Positions 1 through 12,830 of a DNA stretch of 64,000 nt are shown in pieces. The first letter of the stretch is position 1. Each line of letters starts with the position of its first letter. The notes under the pieces were generated by a model, which made no database searches, was not told where the DNA came from, and was given only the letters and a program-made list of their open reading frames with translations. The DNA is from Latrodectus hesperus. Taxonomy: Eukaryota; Arthropoda; Arachnida; Araneae; Theridiidae. The translations under genes and the position numbers were made by a program. The stretch spans positions 69,023,899 through 69,087,898 of the forward strand of contig CM075857.1 in NCBI GenBank assembly GCA_037975125.1, in the 5' to 3' direction.

Positions 1-1597
1 AAATTTACATGCTGTCCGAAAAATAATATCCAATTAGTAATTATGACATAATTTAAGTTTAAGAAGAAAAGATAGTAGAATCTTGAAGAAGTATTCCCTT
101 ATTTGATAATTTAACAGTTAAGAAAATAGTATTTGCTTGAACGTCTGTTAATGTAAAGAACTTAGAGCCTGTATCTTGAATTATTTGCTAAGAAAATAAG
201 TTATCGATATATTTAGGAGCAGAATTAATGTAATATCAACAAGTTAGATCCTGTGCCGATACCATTAAATTATTTTTCCAATATTCCGAAAACATCTTGT
301 AAGGAGAATAAAAATAAGCTCTTTTAATATTAATACTGGAAGTATTCTCCTTTTCTGTATAAAAGGATAGAAATTTTTCCACTGATGTAAATAAATGATT
401 ATTACAAAACTGTTGCATTGTTGACCTATTATTCATTCTAAAATATTTAGTATTTAAAGCTAAATATAATAACAAATGCTAATAATATAATCAATATGAC
501 CTTATAATGAAGATATTTTACTATATTAAATTTTCTTTTGGGATCAATAATCTCATTTACATGATTATATAATTCATAAATTATAATTGTACACAATCAT
601 GATTAAGCATTATTTATAAAATTCCTCATGAAACAAAGATAAAGAGGTGTTTAGAAAACTCAAGAAAAGTGGATTTTATTCAAAAATGTGATTCTTGGCT
701 ATTTATGAGAAAAAAAGATTGTCTGTGGTATTTAAAAAGTAAAATTTACTATTTATAAAATACCATTATAAAAGAATAAATAAATATATAAGTTAAGGAA
801 GGTACCTCGATTGAACAAAAAAATTTATTTTTAGGAAAAAATAGTATTAATAAACCTATAATAATAATATAGTCATTATGCGACAGTTAGTAAATATGTA
901 GTGACTGAAATGGATTCGTTTCGTTGATGAAACATACATAAGGCTTCATTTAGCAAAATTAGATCTTCAAACTACGAAAAACATAGTAATTCAGTTATTT
1001 ATATTTATTTATACACTGTAATATGTTAAATAAAGTTTATTAATTGAAAAATGTTTTTATAATATTATTTGTATTCAATAATGCATATAGTATTCACCTT
1101 TATGTAGTAATCATGCTCTCGTGAAAAATGTACACCCTTTTTCTTAGAAAACTTGTGACTTATCGGGTATGTGTTAGAATAATTGCGGTGGCTTCTGTTA
1201 TAGTTTGTAATGAAGCCTTACAAAATTGCTTTAATCAAAACATCGTCAATGAAACATTTATTTTACCTTTGAAAAAATGTTATCAGGAAATGTAAGCTGT
1301 TATAAATGGGCATAGACCGAAATTAGAAAATAAATTCAAAACAGAAATGATATTTATAAAAAAAGGAATATTTGATAAATACTCATTAATAAGGATAACT
1401 TAGTGAGAAATTAAAATGAATGCTATCAACCTCTGAAAGAAATTTGAATTCTAAGATTCACATATTTGTATAATTATAATCAAAACCAACTTTGTAACTA
1501 AAATAAACTTTATTGCCTCACTTCGAAATACTTGTGAGTAAATTTGAAGTATACATTTTGAATATTTCAATGATACAATCGGGAAAAAATTTTCATG
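1..1597. other. A+T-rich spacer, no gene seen
   Basis: Both strands carry only short, stop-rich frames of low-complexity composition. I see no transposon protein, tRNA-like box, satellite or inverted repeat longer than chance. The short frame on the minus strand near 236-475 is rich in Asn, Lys, Tyr and Phe, as expected of translated A+T-rich noise. Confidence 0.6.
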
Positions 1598-1645
1598 AAA
1601 AAAATCTTAAATTGATCTCTTACGAGATCAATTTAAGATTTTTTT
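1598..1645. repeat. Perfect 22-bp inverted repeat, 4-nt loop
   Basis: The left arm at 1598-1619 and the right arm at 1624-1645 are exact reverse complements, separated by TTAC. Each arm has a seven-base A or T run at its outer end and the mixed core TCTTAAATTGATCTC inside. It could extrude as a cruciform or fold as an RNA hairpin. Nothing shows that it is transcribed. A small foldback element or a replication template-switch scar are both possible. Confidence 0.85.
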
Positions 1646-3518
1646 GTTATTATTCCATATTGTCAAACATAAAAAACATTATTATTTTCCAGTTTTATGC
1701 TCTCAGTTTATTTTATTTACGATACATAATAGATTATTTACATTAATTTGCAAATAATTGTATTTTTAAACTTTTCTAATTTATACTTACTAATTCTGGT
1801 TCATATAATCGTAAAAATTTTTTTTCTCTTTAAGCTTCTTTCGATCACATTAATCTAAAAATTTCTAATGATTTAATAAAATATTCAATATTGATCTAGT
1901 ATACTGATCTCTTTTTAATCATTTGATAATATTAGTAAATAACATCCTTCTAATTCACATTCTCATCTAATCAGATTATATTACATATGCATATTTCCAA
2001 ATTGTATCATTTTATTTTCTAACTCGTGCCTATTTCTGATTTCAGAGCTTCATATGAAAGAAGCAGCATTACATTTTACGTACTCTTTGTTCACTATATC
2101 TATGAATCTGATTTCTCTGAAATATTCACATGTAATATCATAAGCTGTCATAAAGTATAAAATTCCTCATTAAACATTTTCAATTCATTTTTATTGGAAC
2201 TTCTAATTTCAGTTAATATGATATGCAGACATATAAAAACATTTGAAATGAAAGTGGATATGAAAATAAAATATAAGAAATTCATTTGCTCAATTTTTGA
2301 CATATGGCTGCTAACATACTTTATTTCTGGTTTATAATACTTATAAAAGTTTTTAAAAAAAAAAAATTAACTTTCACTTGAGAATTGTAGTGTTAAGCTT
2401 AGAGCTGCAAAAAAAATATTACATAATATCAAAACTTCAAAAAATATTTTCGAGTTCAAAAATGCAAAATATTAACCAAGATTAAAATAGAAAAGTACAG
2501 GATAACATTAACTCATATCAAATAGCTACAAAACAGTTTTTATGATAATTAACAAATAATTAGGTAAATTTTTGTGAAGAAAAAAAAGCTTTCAGAATGC
2601 AGAAAATTTAATTTGATTATTTTGATATATTATGAACAATTCATGAAATTTTTAAATATTCAGCATAAACTTTGAGAGCAAGAGATATGAAAAACTCGTA
2701 TAAATAATTTAAAATTATAATAATCATCATCTTAAAGTAAATTACCTTTTATTTATTAACTTTAGCAACTTTTTCCAATCATTCGTATGTTTGATAGAGC
2801 TGTCATATGCAAAATAAATCATTTCTATTTTTTTACTGCTGTTTCCTTACAATAAAAATAATTTAATTATATTGTTTTCTTGAAAAAATTATGATAATGC
2901 AAAAATTTATGAATTTTAAAGGATCACTTTTCTGTATTACATATGGATCAAAGTTGGTAAAGTACGTAATGCAATAAAACATACATAAAAGATAGTAAAA
3001 TTCTTACAATTTCTTGGAATTTTTATCTAGTTTTTTCATGAACGACACATAATCATTTATTAAATAAAATTATCATGCTCATGCTTACGAACACTTTTCT
3101 ACTTGATACTTTGTGTTATCATAAAGAAATTTCATTGGATACTAATGTTTTGAATCCATTAACGTTGACATTTTCCATAGATTTCGTGCTTCAGTTGTAT
3201 TAACTATTACTTACAATTTTCAAAAGTTTCATATGGCTACAACTAAACGAACTTTTCATATCCCACCCGGTGTATAATTGAATTTTTTTGTAGTAAATGG
3301 TTTGTTTAGGTGTTAATTTAGCTGTTTTGTCAGTATTTCTTAAATAATTATTAAGTTTCTGATTCCTTTAATATAACCATTTTCTTCCATCGTCAGTTTC
3401 ACAAAAAAAAATTTCTTCATTGCTTTCTTATTAGATAGGATACTGCAATGAAATCTCATCTTTGTACCTCTGGTTCAATGCTTAGGGTTTTTGAATTATT
3501 CCATTACATGCATACTGT
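1646..3518. other. A+T-rich spacer, no gene seen
   Basis: Low-complexity A+T-rich DNA with stop codons in all frames. I see no repeat family shared with the rest of the window. Confidence 0.55.
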
Positions 3519-3650
3519 AAGAAATGTTTTTGTGTATGTGTGATCTTCCTAATGAATGATTTTGACAAGAAATGTTTTTATGAATGTGTGACATTCCTAA
3601 AGAATGGTTTTGACAAAAAATTTCTTTGTGTATGAGTGGCATTCCTAATT
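3519..3650. repeat. 48-bp tandem repeat, about 2.7 copies
   Basis: Copy 1 spans 3519-3566, copy 2 spans 3567-3614, and a partial third copy runs to about 3650. Each begins AAGAAATG or a variant, carries a central TGTGTG-type stretch and ATTCCTAA, and closes with TTTTGAC. Copies 1 and 2 differ at a handful of positions and copy 3 is more diverged. A further ATTCCTAACGAATG echo lies near 3865, so the array may once have been longer. Confidence 0.8.
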
Positions 3651-6600
3651 TTTTTTTACTTTAGAGATTTATCTCTAGATTTTCATGCCAATCACTCAGT
3701 GATATGCTCTTTAATTCTTTTCCATTAGCATTGAAGTCATAATTTCAAATCAATAGTCAACAGGTTGAAAGGAAATATTGCATTCGATTTCTCTCCTCTT
3801 TCTTTTTTAAGAAAAGATTAGATTTACTGGTACGATTTGCTGCCCTTTCCCATTAGTGAAATTCCTAACGAATGTATGGTGAATGAATGACTCATCATAT
3901 GACATCCTTTCTCTTTGAAGTTTCAGTTTTATATTTTCCAGTTTCTGGGATTGTTTGTTAACTTGAAATGTTTTTTACTGAATAACAAATAGCATTATTC
4001 TTTCTATACATATTATAAAATTACGTATATGTGTATACAACCAATTTAACAGAGATAATTAATAAAAAGATACTGACTTTTAATATCATTAAAATATTGA
4101 GCAATTTCACAATTAATTTACAGCAATAATTAAAAAAATTGGTGAAGGCCTTTTCTATAAAAGTTGATGTTTATTTGAAGTAGGAAATTTAATAAATAAA
4201 AGAATAAATATTAAATTAAGAAAATTTTAATATTAAGAAAATACCAATACTCTAAAAAATAAAGAAATATGAATTTATTAACGTCATATTCTTCATTAGT
4301 TAGTTTGTTTGATTTTTGTGAGATTTACGGTTGCAAGGTCTAATATTGGGCATTTCTGCACTGTACAATATTTGAAGCTAAAGGTAAAATTATTCTTTAG
4401 TTAGAAATAGGAAAAATACATATTTATTTTCTAATTCTACTTTATATTTGCAATAGTTCCATTGCGTGACATTTTTTTCATCATATTTCTTTTACTATTA
4501 GTTGACTTTCAATTCAGATGTCAAATGAGATTTTAACGGTCGTTTAACTTTTCTTTATTTAAGCCTTTTACTGTTATATCAGTCTGCAATAGTTTGTACG
4601 AAAAAAAATATTCTCAGAAAATCAAACATTTTGTCAACTTGTTATTTTCGTGAAAGAAGAAACATGTTTTGGTTACAATAAACAGTTGACCTTTTCTGTT
4701 TTATTTAAATGACAGTTATCTGAATAAAATGAGTTGTATAAAATTGTTAGGGATTAATATTTTATATTAGGAATTAACTGTTTTTGACTGATGTCACTCA
4801 ATCAGAAAAATAGGCACTTTCTCTTTGGCATGGTTACAAACAGCAATGATGGAATTTTCTTAATTAATTTTATACATTTAAAATATTCACAAATTATTTT
4901 ACAAAAATGCAGAAAATTTAGTTTTAAGGCAGTTAAATAATTTCCAATATATGGAAATAATACGAAAAATAAATAATTGTAAATAACTTTCTATTTATAA
5001 CTAATTAAATAGACATCAGAGAAATAAATTTCATGACATAGTTAAATTATATTGAATTCAAGATTCATTTAATATTTGATTCATCATTACTTTCAGATAA
5101 ATAAAAAATCAATTAGATTTTTATTTTTTATGACGTCAAATATTTTTTAAACTTCAATAACGCATTCATATGTTTCTTGAGAAATTACGCTCACAAATAT
5201 ATTTTAAATATGTATGAGTATTTTAAAGCAATTGTTGACTTAAGTAATTGAAAAATTAAAATTGAACATAACTGCGTCTATAATAAATTTATCTTACAAA
5301 ATCTAAATTTTTTATATCATTGTGTTGCATTTGTACTGATTTAAATTATTATTACTATAAAATTAGCAAAAGTTTAAATAAATAAGGCTAAATTAAACAT
5401 CAAAAATGTAATATTAATTATAAATCAAATCATTTTAAAAAATTAAAAGTGTCATAAATAAATAATAGATATTGTCATTATTAATTTTAATATTATTAAC
5501 TTTGATACCAAATTATTTAATATTATATATATTTAATAAATATAGAATATGCATTTAACAAATAGAAATGCAATTACACATATGCAATTTATGTCAATTA
5601 TACTAAATTACTTATAAACATGTAACTATTATTTAAATACTAAATTAATTTCTTTAGTAGAATGTAAATATTCATGTATTTAAATTGGAAAATATAAAAT
5701 AAAAATATGTTTGCAAATTTAGAAGATTATATAGAAAAAATATGAAAATAATAATAATAATAATAAAGTATAAAAGTAAATATTACGTAAAATAAATACA
5801 TTTTAAAAGTGTTGCATCAAATACAAAAAAAGTTACAAAATTTTAATGCTGAGAGTTTACGTACATTAGAAAGGCCTAATTTAAGATCAATTTTCTTAAT
5901 ACAAAAAAACAAAAAAAAAAAAAGAATTCACAACATTCCCAGCAAACTGCTCAATCATTGTCTCATTTAATTGGAAAAATGTCACAAACAAACCCAAATT
6001 CGCACTTTCATAGGAAAACTACGCTCAAAATGGATTAAAGTAAGTCATTTCAATGTTAGCAACTGTCTAATTCTCATTTTCTTTCCACGCTTTTTCTCAT
6101 TTGCTTTTATAGCAGTTGTTCTATGGTACGCGCTGTAATTTTCCTTTCTCAGTATTTTCTTAGCAGTAACGATATCAAATGAAAGTTCTGAATATTTCAA
6201 GCCCAGTTAGACTTTTTTATTTGATTAATTAAAAATTTAAAGTGTTTTTCGTCTTGTAATGAAATAAATGAAATTGTCAGATTTAGTAATTTTGAAATTG
6301 TGGAATATATTTTCCTCTATATGACGTAAGAAGATTCTTAATTTTTTTAAAACAAATCGATAATGAATGCAAATTAAATAGATATATTTTTTAAGTTATA
6401 TGTATTTTATATTACCTATATCTTACGTGTTTGAATTTTGTATCCGTTAGAGATTCTAATAATGCATACTCATTGAGGTTTTTATCATTGCCATTTATTT
6501 TTCTATATGAATTAGACAAAATTTTTTACAATTTCAGGCTTTTCATTGGTATACCTCCATAAATTCAGAAATCTCAATTTTTTATAGTTACCAAAGAAAA

Positions 6601-8696
6601 ATCTACTCACTAGGCTATTCACTATAAAGTAATTTGAAAACTTCAAAAATGGAAATTAAAAACAGAAAAGAAGTTCACTTATTTCTAAATTATAAATGAA
6701 TTGAATTTTCTAAAAACGGTAAATTTACCTGAAAATATTAATTAGACAATTTGTAATATTATTAGTATTCCAATTTAAATGTGTGCCTAATATTCCTGTC
6801 GTGAAAAATGTTATTTTCCTTTTCGGATTTGCATTTAACTGTTCAAAATTAATTTAAAAAACGTTTATCAATATATGCATAAGCATTTAATAAATCTTCT
6901 AAAAGAGTGATTGCACTTATAAAAATGAAAAAAATATATCAAAATAAAATCATAAAAAATGAATGAATTAATTAGAATATTTAAAAAAATGAATGAAATG
7001 ATTTTAAAAAAGCTTTAACTAAACTGCGTAAAAGTGTAACTGTGCAGCAAAATTATTTATAAGCAATTTTAATGTTTTTAAGTAATTCTGTTGAATGAAG
7101 TTCAAAACTGTGATAACTTTTTGTTACTAAAACATGTCTGTACTTCTCTAGCCCCTTGAACTTTGAAGTTTTGAAAGAAAGAATATACTTTATTAGCAGT
7201 ATATAGCTTTCACTCGTGTATACAGAGTAGTGTACTTGATACCAAAATTTAAGCTTTTCATTAGTTGTAAGATTTTTGTTAAAACTAAAAAGTTTGTTAT
7301 TTCAGAATCTAGAAAGAATATAAAAATATTGACAATTACTAAATGAAATGATTTTATTAACTAATTAATTTTTCTAAATACATTTCCAGGAATAGTAACT
7401 GCATAGGTGTAAATACAAACCAGTTGGAAATATTTATGTAAAATCTGAAAAATAAATTTATCGAAAATGTATTAAATTTATTAATTCAACCAAGAGATTT
7501 TAGTACTTGCATCTCATGATTTTTATGTTTAGCTGCATGATACAACTATTTTGATTAAGTAAACTTACCAACATTTTTTCATTTTCTGTAGTATATTCGA
7601 AAACATTTATTTTATAAACTTCAAAATATGACTTCTTTGCATAGCTCTTTAAAATAAAAAACTTATTTCTTATACGGTTTTTTTAAATAACTCTTTCTAA
7701 TTTTCTTTTTCTATATTTATGCCTAATTATGTTAATTTTTACTTTTATGTAAAATATTTTGATATATTTGAATACAAAATATTTATGATAGTAACACACT
7801 GTTTTAGATTTATAGTAAACTTTTTCTTAATACGAAAAATTTATTCATAAGTAAAAATAATTAAAACTATAATTAAAAATTGATTTTATATATAATGTTT
7901 TCAAACGTATTAAAAATATTTAAAATCTTCATTTCTTCAAATAATTTCGAGACGCTAGGTGGCAATTGTAAAATAAAAAAATCAATAATATAAAGATAAA
8001 TTATTATAAAAATCATAAATGAGATGAAATATTTTATTTTTCCATGATATTCTAATTCATAAAATTATATAAGCAATTTCAATTCATTTGTACGTGTTAT
8101 GTGCATATCATAGATACTCTCAGAAAATGTTTGTTTTTATGCAATTTTAAAATATGTATGGTAGACACGAAGTCTGTGAATGAATATTTTAAAATGTTTG
8201 CAATCCAAGTACCAACACACATAAATATTTATTTAAAAAAACAATAATTTGTGATTGGTTATTTGTAGTGCTTTTCAACCGTTCAGAAATTGTCATTATG
8301 CAAACTAACATATTTAGGAAAAATTATTTAAGTAAATACTTGTGTTACGTGATTTCAATTTTAGGATTCACGAAGGATTCAGTCCATCACAAAATTAAAA
8401 GATCTTATCTAAAAAGCATCACTTACTGATGATTAACTTATCACAAAAAGATATTTATTGTTATGCGTATGATAGGGAGCTGAAATTTGTGCTTCTAATA
8501 AAATCATGAATTAAAACATATTGCACTTCTTTCTCTCTCTCTTGGTTCTTAAAATAAAAGATGTACAATTACTTCTTAAAGAAATTTTCTTAATTCACAT
8601 GACCACAAATTTTATTCAAAAATTTTAACTATTATTCGAGAATTGCGGTGCAAAAATTAGCATATTATATAAAAAATTAACTAAAATCAGTGATAT
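3651..8696. other. A+T-rich spacer, no gene seen
   Basis: Very A+T-rich sequence with an (AAT)n microsatellite near 5745-5765. A slightly more mixed stretch at about 5935-6170 has no frame or repeat that I recognise. No tRNA-like boxes, transposase or reverse transcriptase motifs were found. Confidence 0.5.
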
Positions 8697-8697
8697 G

Positions 8698-8930
8698 ACA
8701 GCCCCATGGCACCAAAGCCTACAGTGCCCTGCTTTCGTGACCGAAACCCCTGGGGAGCGAAGTATAGGTGGTCAGCTTAACACGAAAACTCAGTGTTTAG
8801 TTCCCCAGTCAGTTAAGCTTTGTACTCAGTTTTATCGACCCAATGAAGGGATGAAAATCTGAGTAGATTTTACACAGACCAAGGACATATCTGCGGAGCT
8901 GTGGTGAAGGATAGTGAAGCGCTACCACTA
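8698..8930 (-). repeat. SINE-C, 5'-truncated tRNA-derived copy
   Basis: This G+C-richer island matches the fuller copy at 29584-29866 over most of its length. Shared blocks include CCATGGCAC, GCCTACAGTGCCC, TAGGTGGTCAGC and GAAGCGCTACCACTA. On the minus strand the tRNA-like head is at the right end. It stops inside the A-box region, before the GCCACCAGG present in the other copy. The B box is degraded. No target-site duplication is evident. It lies directly beside the 3' end of a non-LTR element. Confidence 0.75.
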
Positions 8931-9259
8931 TATTTATGTATTAGCATTTCATAATTAATTTGATAAATTTCGATAATTTTTGTTTTTGTTACTGATCCCA
9001 TTTTGTCTAGCAAAGCTAAACAAGCACCATAAATCTAAAACTGTACAAGAAATTTAAAAACAATAGAGGATCCTGAAAGACTTCATCTTTTTAAAACCCA
9101 AGCAAATTGAAACATAGGCCCCTTAGCCTATATTTTATTTAGTTTCGACCTGACAGACCCATATCAATGACACTCAGAGAAGATCTGTGCTTCAAGAAAA
9201 GTGAGTATTCTATTCGCGAGAAAGTCGTTAAACACTTTCTACGCGAAAGTCAGAAATTA

Positions 9260-10553
9260 AGACTCGGGCTTCTTTTATAGCCTCACAGGAGGAATCTTTA
9301 AATCGGTATAATTCCATCTTCGTAAGAGAGGAGATCTCACTATATGTAAGAACTACACAAAATTTCACTTTTTTTGGCAGCAGTCCTGACCAGTTAATCG
9401 ACCCTTTTATTTCCGTCAAGCCCATCGTAAGATGGAATCCATTTAATATGTGGATAGATTGCCTAAAGGAAAGCCGGTCGAGAAAATCTAAATGTCCATT
9501 GTTGCGTTGTCCCATAGCAGAGTCTGTTATATAGATGTTGTCTTGAAGCACGACTGTCAGCAAAATACCAGACATCATGTAGCAGTGTCGTCATTTGATA
9601 CGCGTATTGTAAGCCCTGGTTAAATAAGCTCAGATCCAAAAAACTGAACAGAAGTAGGGATTTCTTATTTTAAATTCCACAGCACCAGTACAAGTTGGAA
9701 TGTTCACTCCACGGCCAGAAATTCCCTGTTCACCTTTGCTCTCATTAGTGCATTGCTTCTAAGACGATTGTGGGATTACATTTACAGTTTTCAAAACTTA
9801 TTGCTTGATGAGAGCTGAATTCTCAAATTTGTCTTTACAATATTCAAAAGAGTTCCACGGCCAGAAATTCCCTTTTCACCTTTGCTATCATTAGTGCATT
9901 GCTTCTAAGAAGATTGTGGGATTACATTTACAGTTTACAAAACTTATTGCTTGATGAGAGCTGAATTCTCAAATTTGTCTTTACAATATTCAAAAGAGTC
10001 TCATGAAAATAAATCCTATCAAGTTTCAATTCAGTTCGTAGATGTTATAAAGAATGAGACTCTATAGATGAAAGTGCGCAATCCCAGTGTTTTAGCAGAA
10101 GAAAAGAAGCTAATCTTTTTTAAGCGTTGGTTGTTTATCCTAGTATGAAGATAAGCCAAGGTTCTATGTTGATCATTGTAACTAAGGAACTTATTGTAAT
10201 ATTTTAGTGGAGATAACTTCTTCTCACAATAAAAGAGGAGGCAAGTTAGTCTCGTGGAGCGCTATGTCATTTGGACAACTGTGACAAAATTTTGTTATAA
10301 TCATAGCAGCACTTAACTGAACACTTTCAATACTGGATGCACAGACATAGATGGGCAGGCTATATTTAATATTTTTCAATAAAGTAAAATAAAGGTAAAT
10401 CAAAGAGTAGTAGCATCCACTTTTCAGTCTCGACTGTATAGGAATTTAAAAATATTTAGTTTGTTTCTACACCATGCCACCTGGAAATCAATATGTTCAT
10501 TGTTTGTGATTTCCAGGTCTAAAATGTAACCCAGGTATTTAGCATTTTTAAAT
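9260..10553 (-). pseudogene. Degenerate reverse transcriptase-RNase H reading frame
   Basis: The best segment is about 10553-10404 on the minus strand. It reads FKNAKYLGYILDLEI, then CRNKLNIFKFL, then an in-frame stop and KVDATTL. This matches the KYLG..LD and following helix of non-LTR reverse transcriptases just after the palm domain. Further on, about 10370-10260 gives YSLPIYVCAS and a stretch like ESVQLSAAMIIT, the usual C-terminal RT context. Near 9444-9420 the minus strand encodes KWIPS followed by GL and GN. This is the WIPSHVG..GN signature of retroelement RNase H, split by a one-base shift and with the His lost. Multiple stops and frameshifts, plus a 146-bp duplication between the domains, make this a dead copy. 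The open stretch at 9578-9228 is part of this region read partly out of frame. Confidence 0.75.
9708..9999. repeat. 146-bp exact-register tandem duplication
   Basis: Positions 9708-9853 and 9854-9999 are two adjacent copies with only about four differences (for example CCTGTTCA versus CCTTTTCA, and AAGACGATT versus AAGAAGATT). They fall between the RT and RNase H parts of the minus-strand non-LTR relic. The homologous copy at 17.3 kb does not reach this far upstream, so which copy is ancestral cannot be judged here. Few differences imply duplication after the element had landed. Confidence 0.92.
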
Positions 10554-10600
10554 AGTTTAGCTGTGCTCCATTCATGAAAATCTAAGGTTTATAAATATAT

Positions 10601-10985
10601 GGAGCCCCTATTTTAATAATAATTTTTTATATATATGGAGCCTCTACAATTTTTATAAATTTTCAATGGTACTATTTCAAGCCGTTTCCCATATACGTCA
10701 GGAATCCATTTCAAGGAAGATAACTAATCACACGTGTGACTTCCTGTATGAGTAGGGATGTTTCCAGTTAGTTACAGAAGGAATGAAAGGGGATGTTCGA
10801 TTGCTCTAGTTGAATGAGAAACTGGTTTCTTACATTGATTCATTTCTATACTCTAATTTAGAATTGTGTTTTCTTCTCTGGAATGATTTTCAAATCTCAA
10901 AGAGAATAAATTTTGATATTGATAAGTGAAATATTTAAATCTGCTCTTTTTTTGTCAAATTTATATTTTAAGAAACATTTAAAAA
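10601..10985. other. Spacer between LINE relic and piggyBac relic
   Basis: It contains the word ATATATGGAGCC repeated twice near 10591-10650 and then mixed sequence with no frame I recognise. It may hold the left end of the piggyBac-like element, but I could not identify a terminal inverted repeat or a TTAA-flanked end. Confidence 0.4.
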
Positions 10986-11288
10986 ATGGCTAGTGACAAT
11001 GAAGATGAAGTTTCTTTTTTAACTACGTTTGACGTATTTTTCTCTGAATTAGAAGAATTTGACAATGATGATGTTAATTATGTCAGACAATAGTATTCCG
11101 TGAATAACGAAACTCCAGCCCCACAATGTTTTTCATTCACGGTTTCTCCTGAAATGAAAGTACCAGCTCACGATCCGGAGGATCTGTTGAAATTTTTTGA
11201 ATTATTTATGAACGACACTCTATTGATTGGGGAGGAAAAAAATATTTATGCTGCAAATTATTTACAAGGGACCCCAAATTCAAGATAA
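10986..11288 (+). pseudogene. piggyBac-like transposase, N-terminal fragment
   Basis: An ATG at 10986 opens a frame of 101 codons, broken only by one in-frame TAG at 11091-11093, and the same frame continues to TAA at 11286. The first 35 residues are strongly acidic (MASDNEDEVS, then ELEEFDNDD), like the acidic N-terminus of piggyBac/PGBD transposases. After the stop the frame gives FSFTVSPEMKVPAHDPEDLL, then a short FFELFMND block and NIYAANYLQ. This matches the entry to the DDE_Tnp_1_7 domain, where a Pro..FF..F.D stretch is followed by an N.YA motif. The catalytic part is absent. An intact ORF would be expected to continue for roughly another 450 residues. It is either a truncated copy or a domesticated fragment, and the nonsense codon favours a relic. 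Confidence 0.6.
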
Positions 11289-12600
11289 CGTCAGTAGTAT
11301 CCCACTGACAGTCAAAAGAAATGCAAATTTTCCTCGGTATTTGATGTTACAGGGAATAATTACTAAAAATAAATACGTTCAAAAAATATTTAAAATTTTC
11401 CCCGCTTCAATTTTGTACTGTACAAAACTGCTAATTTTTTATTTTCAATAAAAAAAATTTCACAACTGAACAAATTTTCTTTTGAGAACAATGTGGAAGT
11501 TAAAATCAATGAAAATCCTAAGTAAATCTTTAAATAAGCACCTTCCAATCAATTCTGGGTGTTTAAAATTTCTAAAATGCAAATTTAAAATCTAATAGAT
11601 GAAATTCTAAAAGGAAAATAAGCATAAAAAAGGATTTCAGACTTAAACCGTAAATAATTTCTTATTTAAAGGAATGAAAATTTTTCATAAAAATATAATT
11701 GGAATATTTTTATGAACAATAGTAAAATAAGTATCTTATCAATTAAAAAAAGAATAAATACGCAAAGAAAATTTATAATTCTCTACTAAGATTCAAATTT
11801 TTAATTAAAAGAATATATTCCCCTATACAAATTCCCTTTGAATTCGAGACTCTATAAACGTTTTATATTTGTAGTATTATAATGTTACGAATGAAAACAT
11901 TTTTACAAAAATACTTTTCTATAATGAAAAAAAAAGGAAGTCTTAGTATGTTAGATATTATTTTATGGAAATTAAATCACAAGTCCACACACTCACAAAA
12001 AGAAAGTAACTCATTATAATTTATCATTTCTCTATTGCACTTTTGCGAAATTAAGTAATAAAGATTATTTTACTTTTTATTTTTAATTATATCTAAATAT
12101 CAGTTCACATACGCTAGGAAAATATAGGAAAATTATTCAAGTAATAAACTAGTATAAACAAATCTTCTATTTAAGTTGGAATGCATTGACCATAACAATT
12201 TAAACTACTTGGTAAATGCACTGAAATTAGATAAAACAGATTAACCAATAAAATTAATTTTCTTGCACTTTTTTCCCAAAATATATGACACGTGACATTT
12301 TATCTAAGATTGATCAGATTGATTTTATCTAAGATTGATTCCAGTTGAGAAAAAGTAATTTAAGCAAAATTGCGTTTAGTAATAAAACAGAGCATAAAAA
12401 CTCCATAACTATGATTTAAGGCTTATTGTTATCCTTTGTACTTCATATTATTCACTAAGCTAACATGAAAACACTGAAAATTTTCTTTATTTTAAATTAT
12501 ACTATAAATATTTTACTTTATAAAAATAATACAAAAATGTGAGGTATGCTTTTTATTTTTATCCACTTTTATTTGGATTTACAATTCATTCTAGTAAACT
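11289..12600. other. A+T-rich spacer, no gene seen
   Basis: Low-complexity DNA. A near-exact short direct repeat, TTTTATCTAAGATTGAT, occurs twice at about 12298-12342. No coding or tRNA-like signal was found. Confidence 0.5.
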
Positions 12601-12827
12601 GCTAAATATATGCAACCCTACATAGAGTAGTAAAGTGACATACCCCTTTCAAATTCTCCCCTGTGACAGTTTTCGGAGAGTAAGAAATTTTCCCATAGAG
12701 AGCGAAGAAATAACTGACGATTTTTGACCAGTTCATGGGAAGTAAGTAATGAACGAAAAAGTACAACATCTGGTTTTGAGGAGGGAACACTATTCGCAGA
12801 TTCATAAAATATTCTGAGACGCTGAGA
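12601..12827. other. Unassigned mixed-composition DNA upstream of Ty3 relic
   Basis: G+C content rises here relative to the flanks, but the sequence does not continue the Ty3 reverse transcriptase frame that should precede the RNase H domain. It may belong to another decayed repeat into which the pol fragment is joined. Confidence 0.35.
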
Positions 12828-12830
12828 CGG

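Larger units (their letters stand above)
8972..10600 (-). mobile_element. Non-LTR retrotransposon, RT/RNase H class, 3' portion
   Basis: Read on the minus strand, this element runs from a reverse transcriptase C-terminal region (about 10553-10260) through an RNase H region (about 9640-9260) to a 3' untranslated region. It ends in GGGATCAGTAAC followed by an (AAAAAC)-like tail near 8972. Its 3' half aligns with the plus-strand copy at 17307-17785. Shared landmarks are AGGATCCT, the sequence around TAGCAAAGCTA, and the terminal ATCAGTAAC. The 5' end (endonuclease and most of the RT) is missing, which is typical 5' truncation. Domain order and tail fit the I/Jockey group of LINEs with RNase H. 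The exact clade cannot be settled by eye. Confidence 0.8.

Noticed and set aside
9228..9578. A 116-residue minus-strand open frame as a novel gene.
   Set aside because: It overlays the RNase H part of a non-LTR relic. The WIPS signature lies in a neighbouring frame and the 17.3-kb copy aligns to it, so it is repeat sequence.
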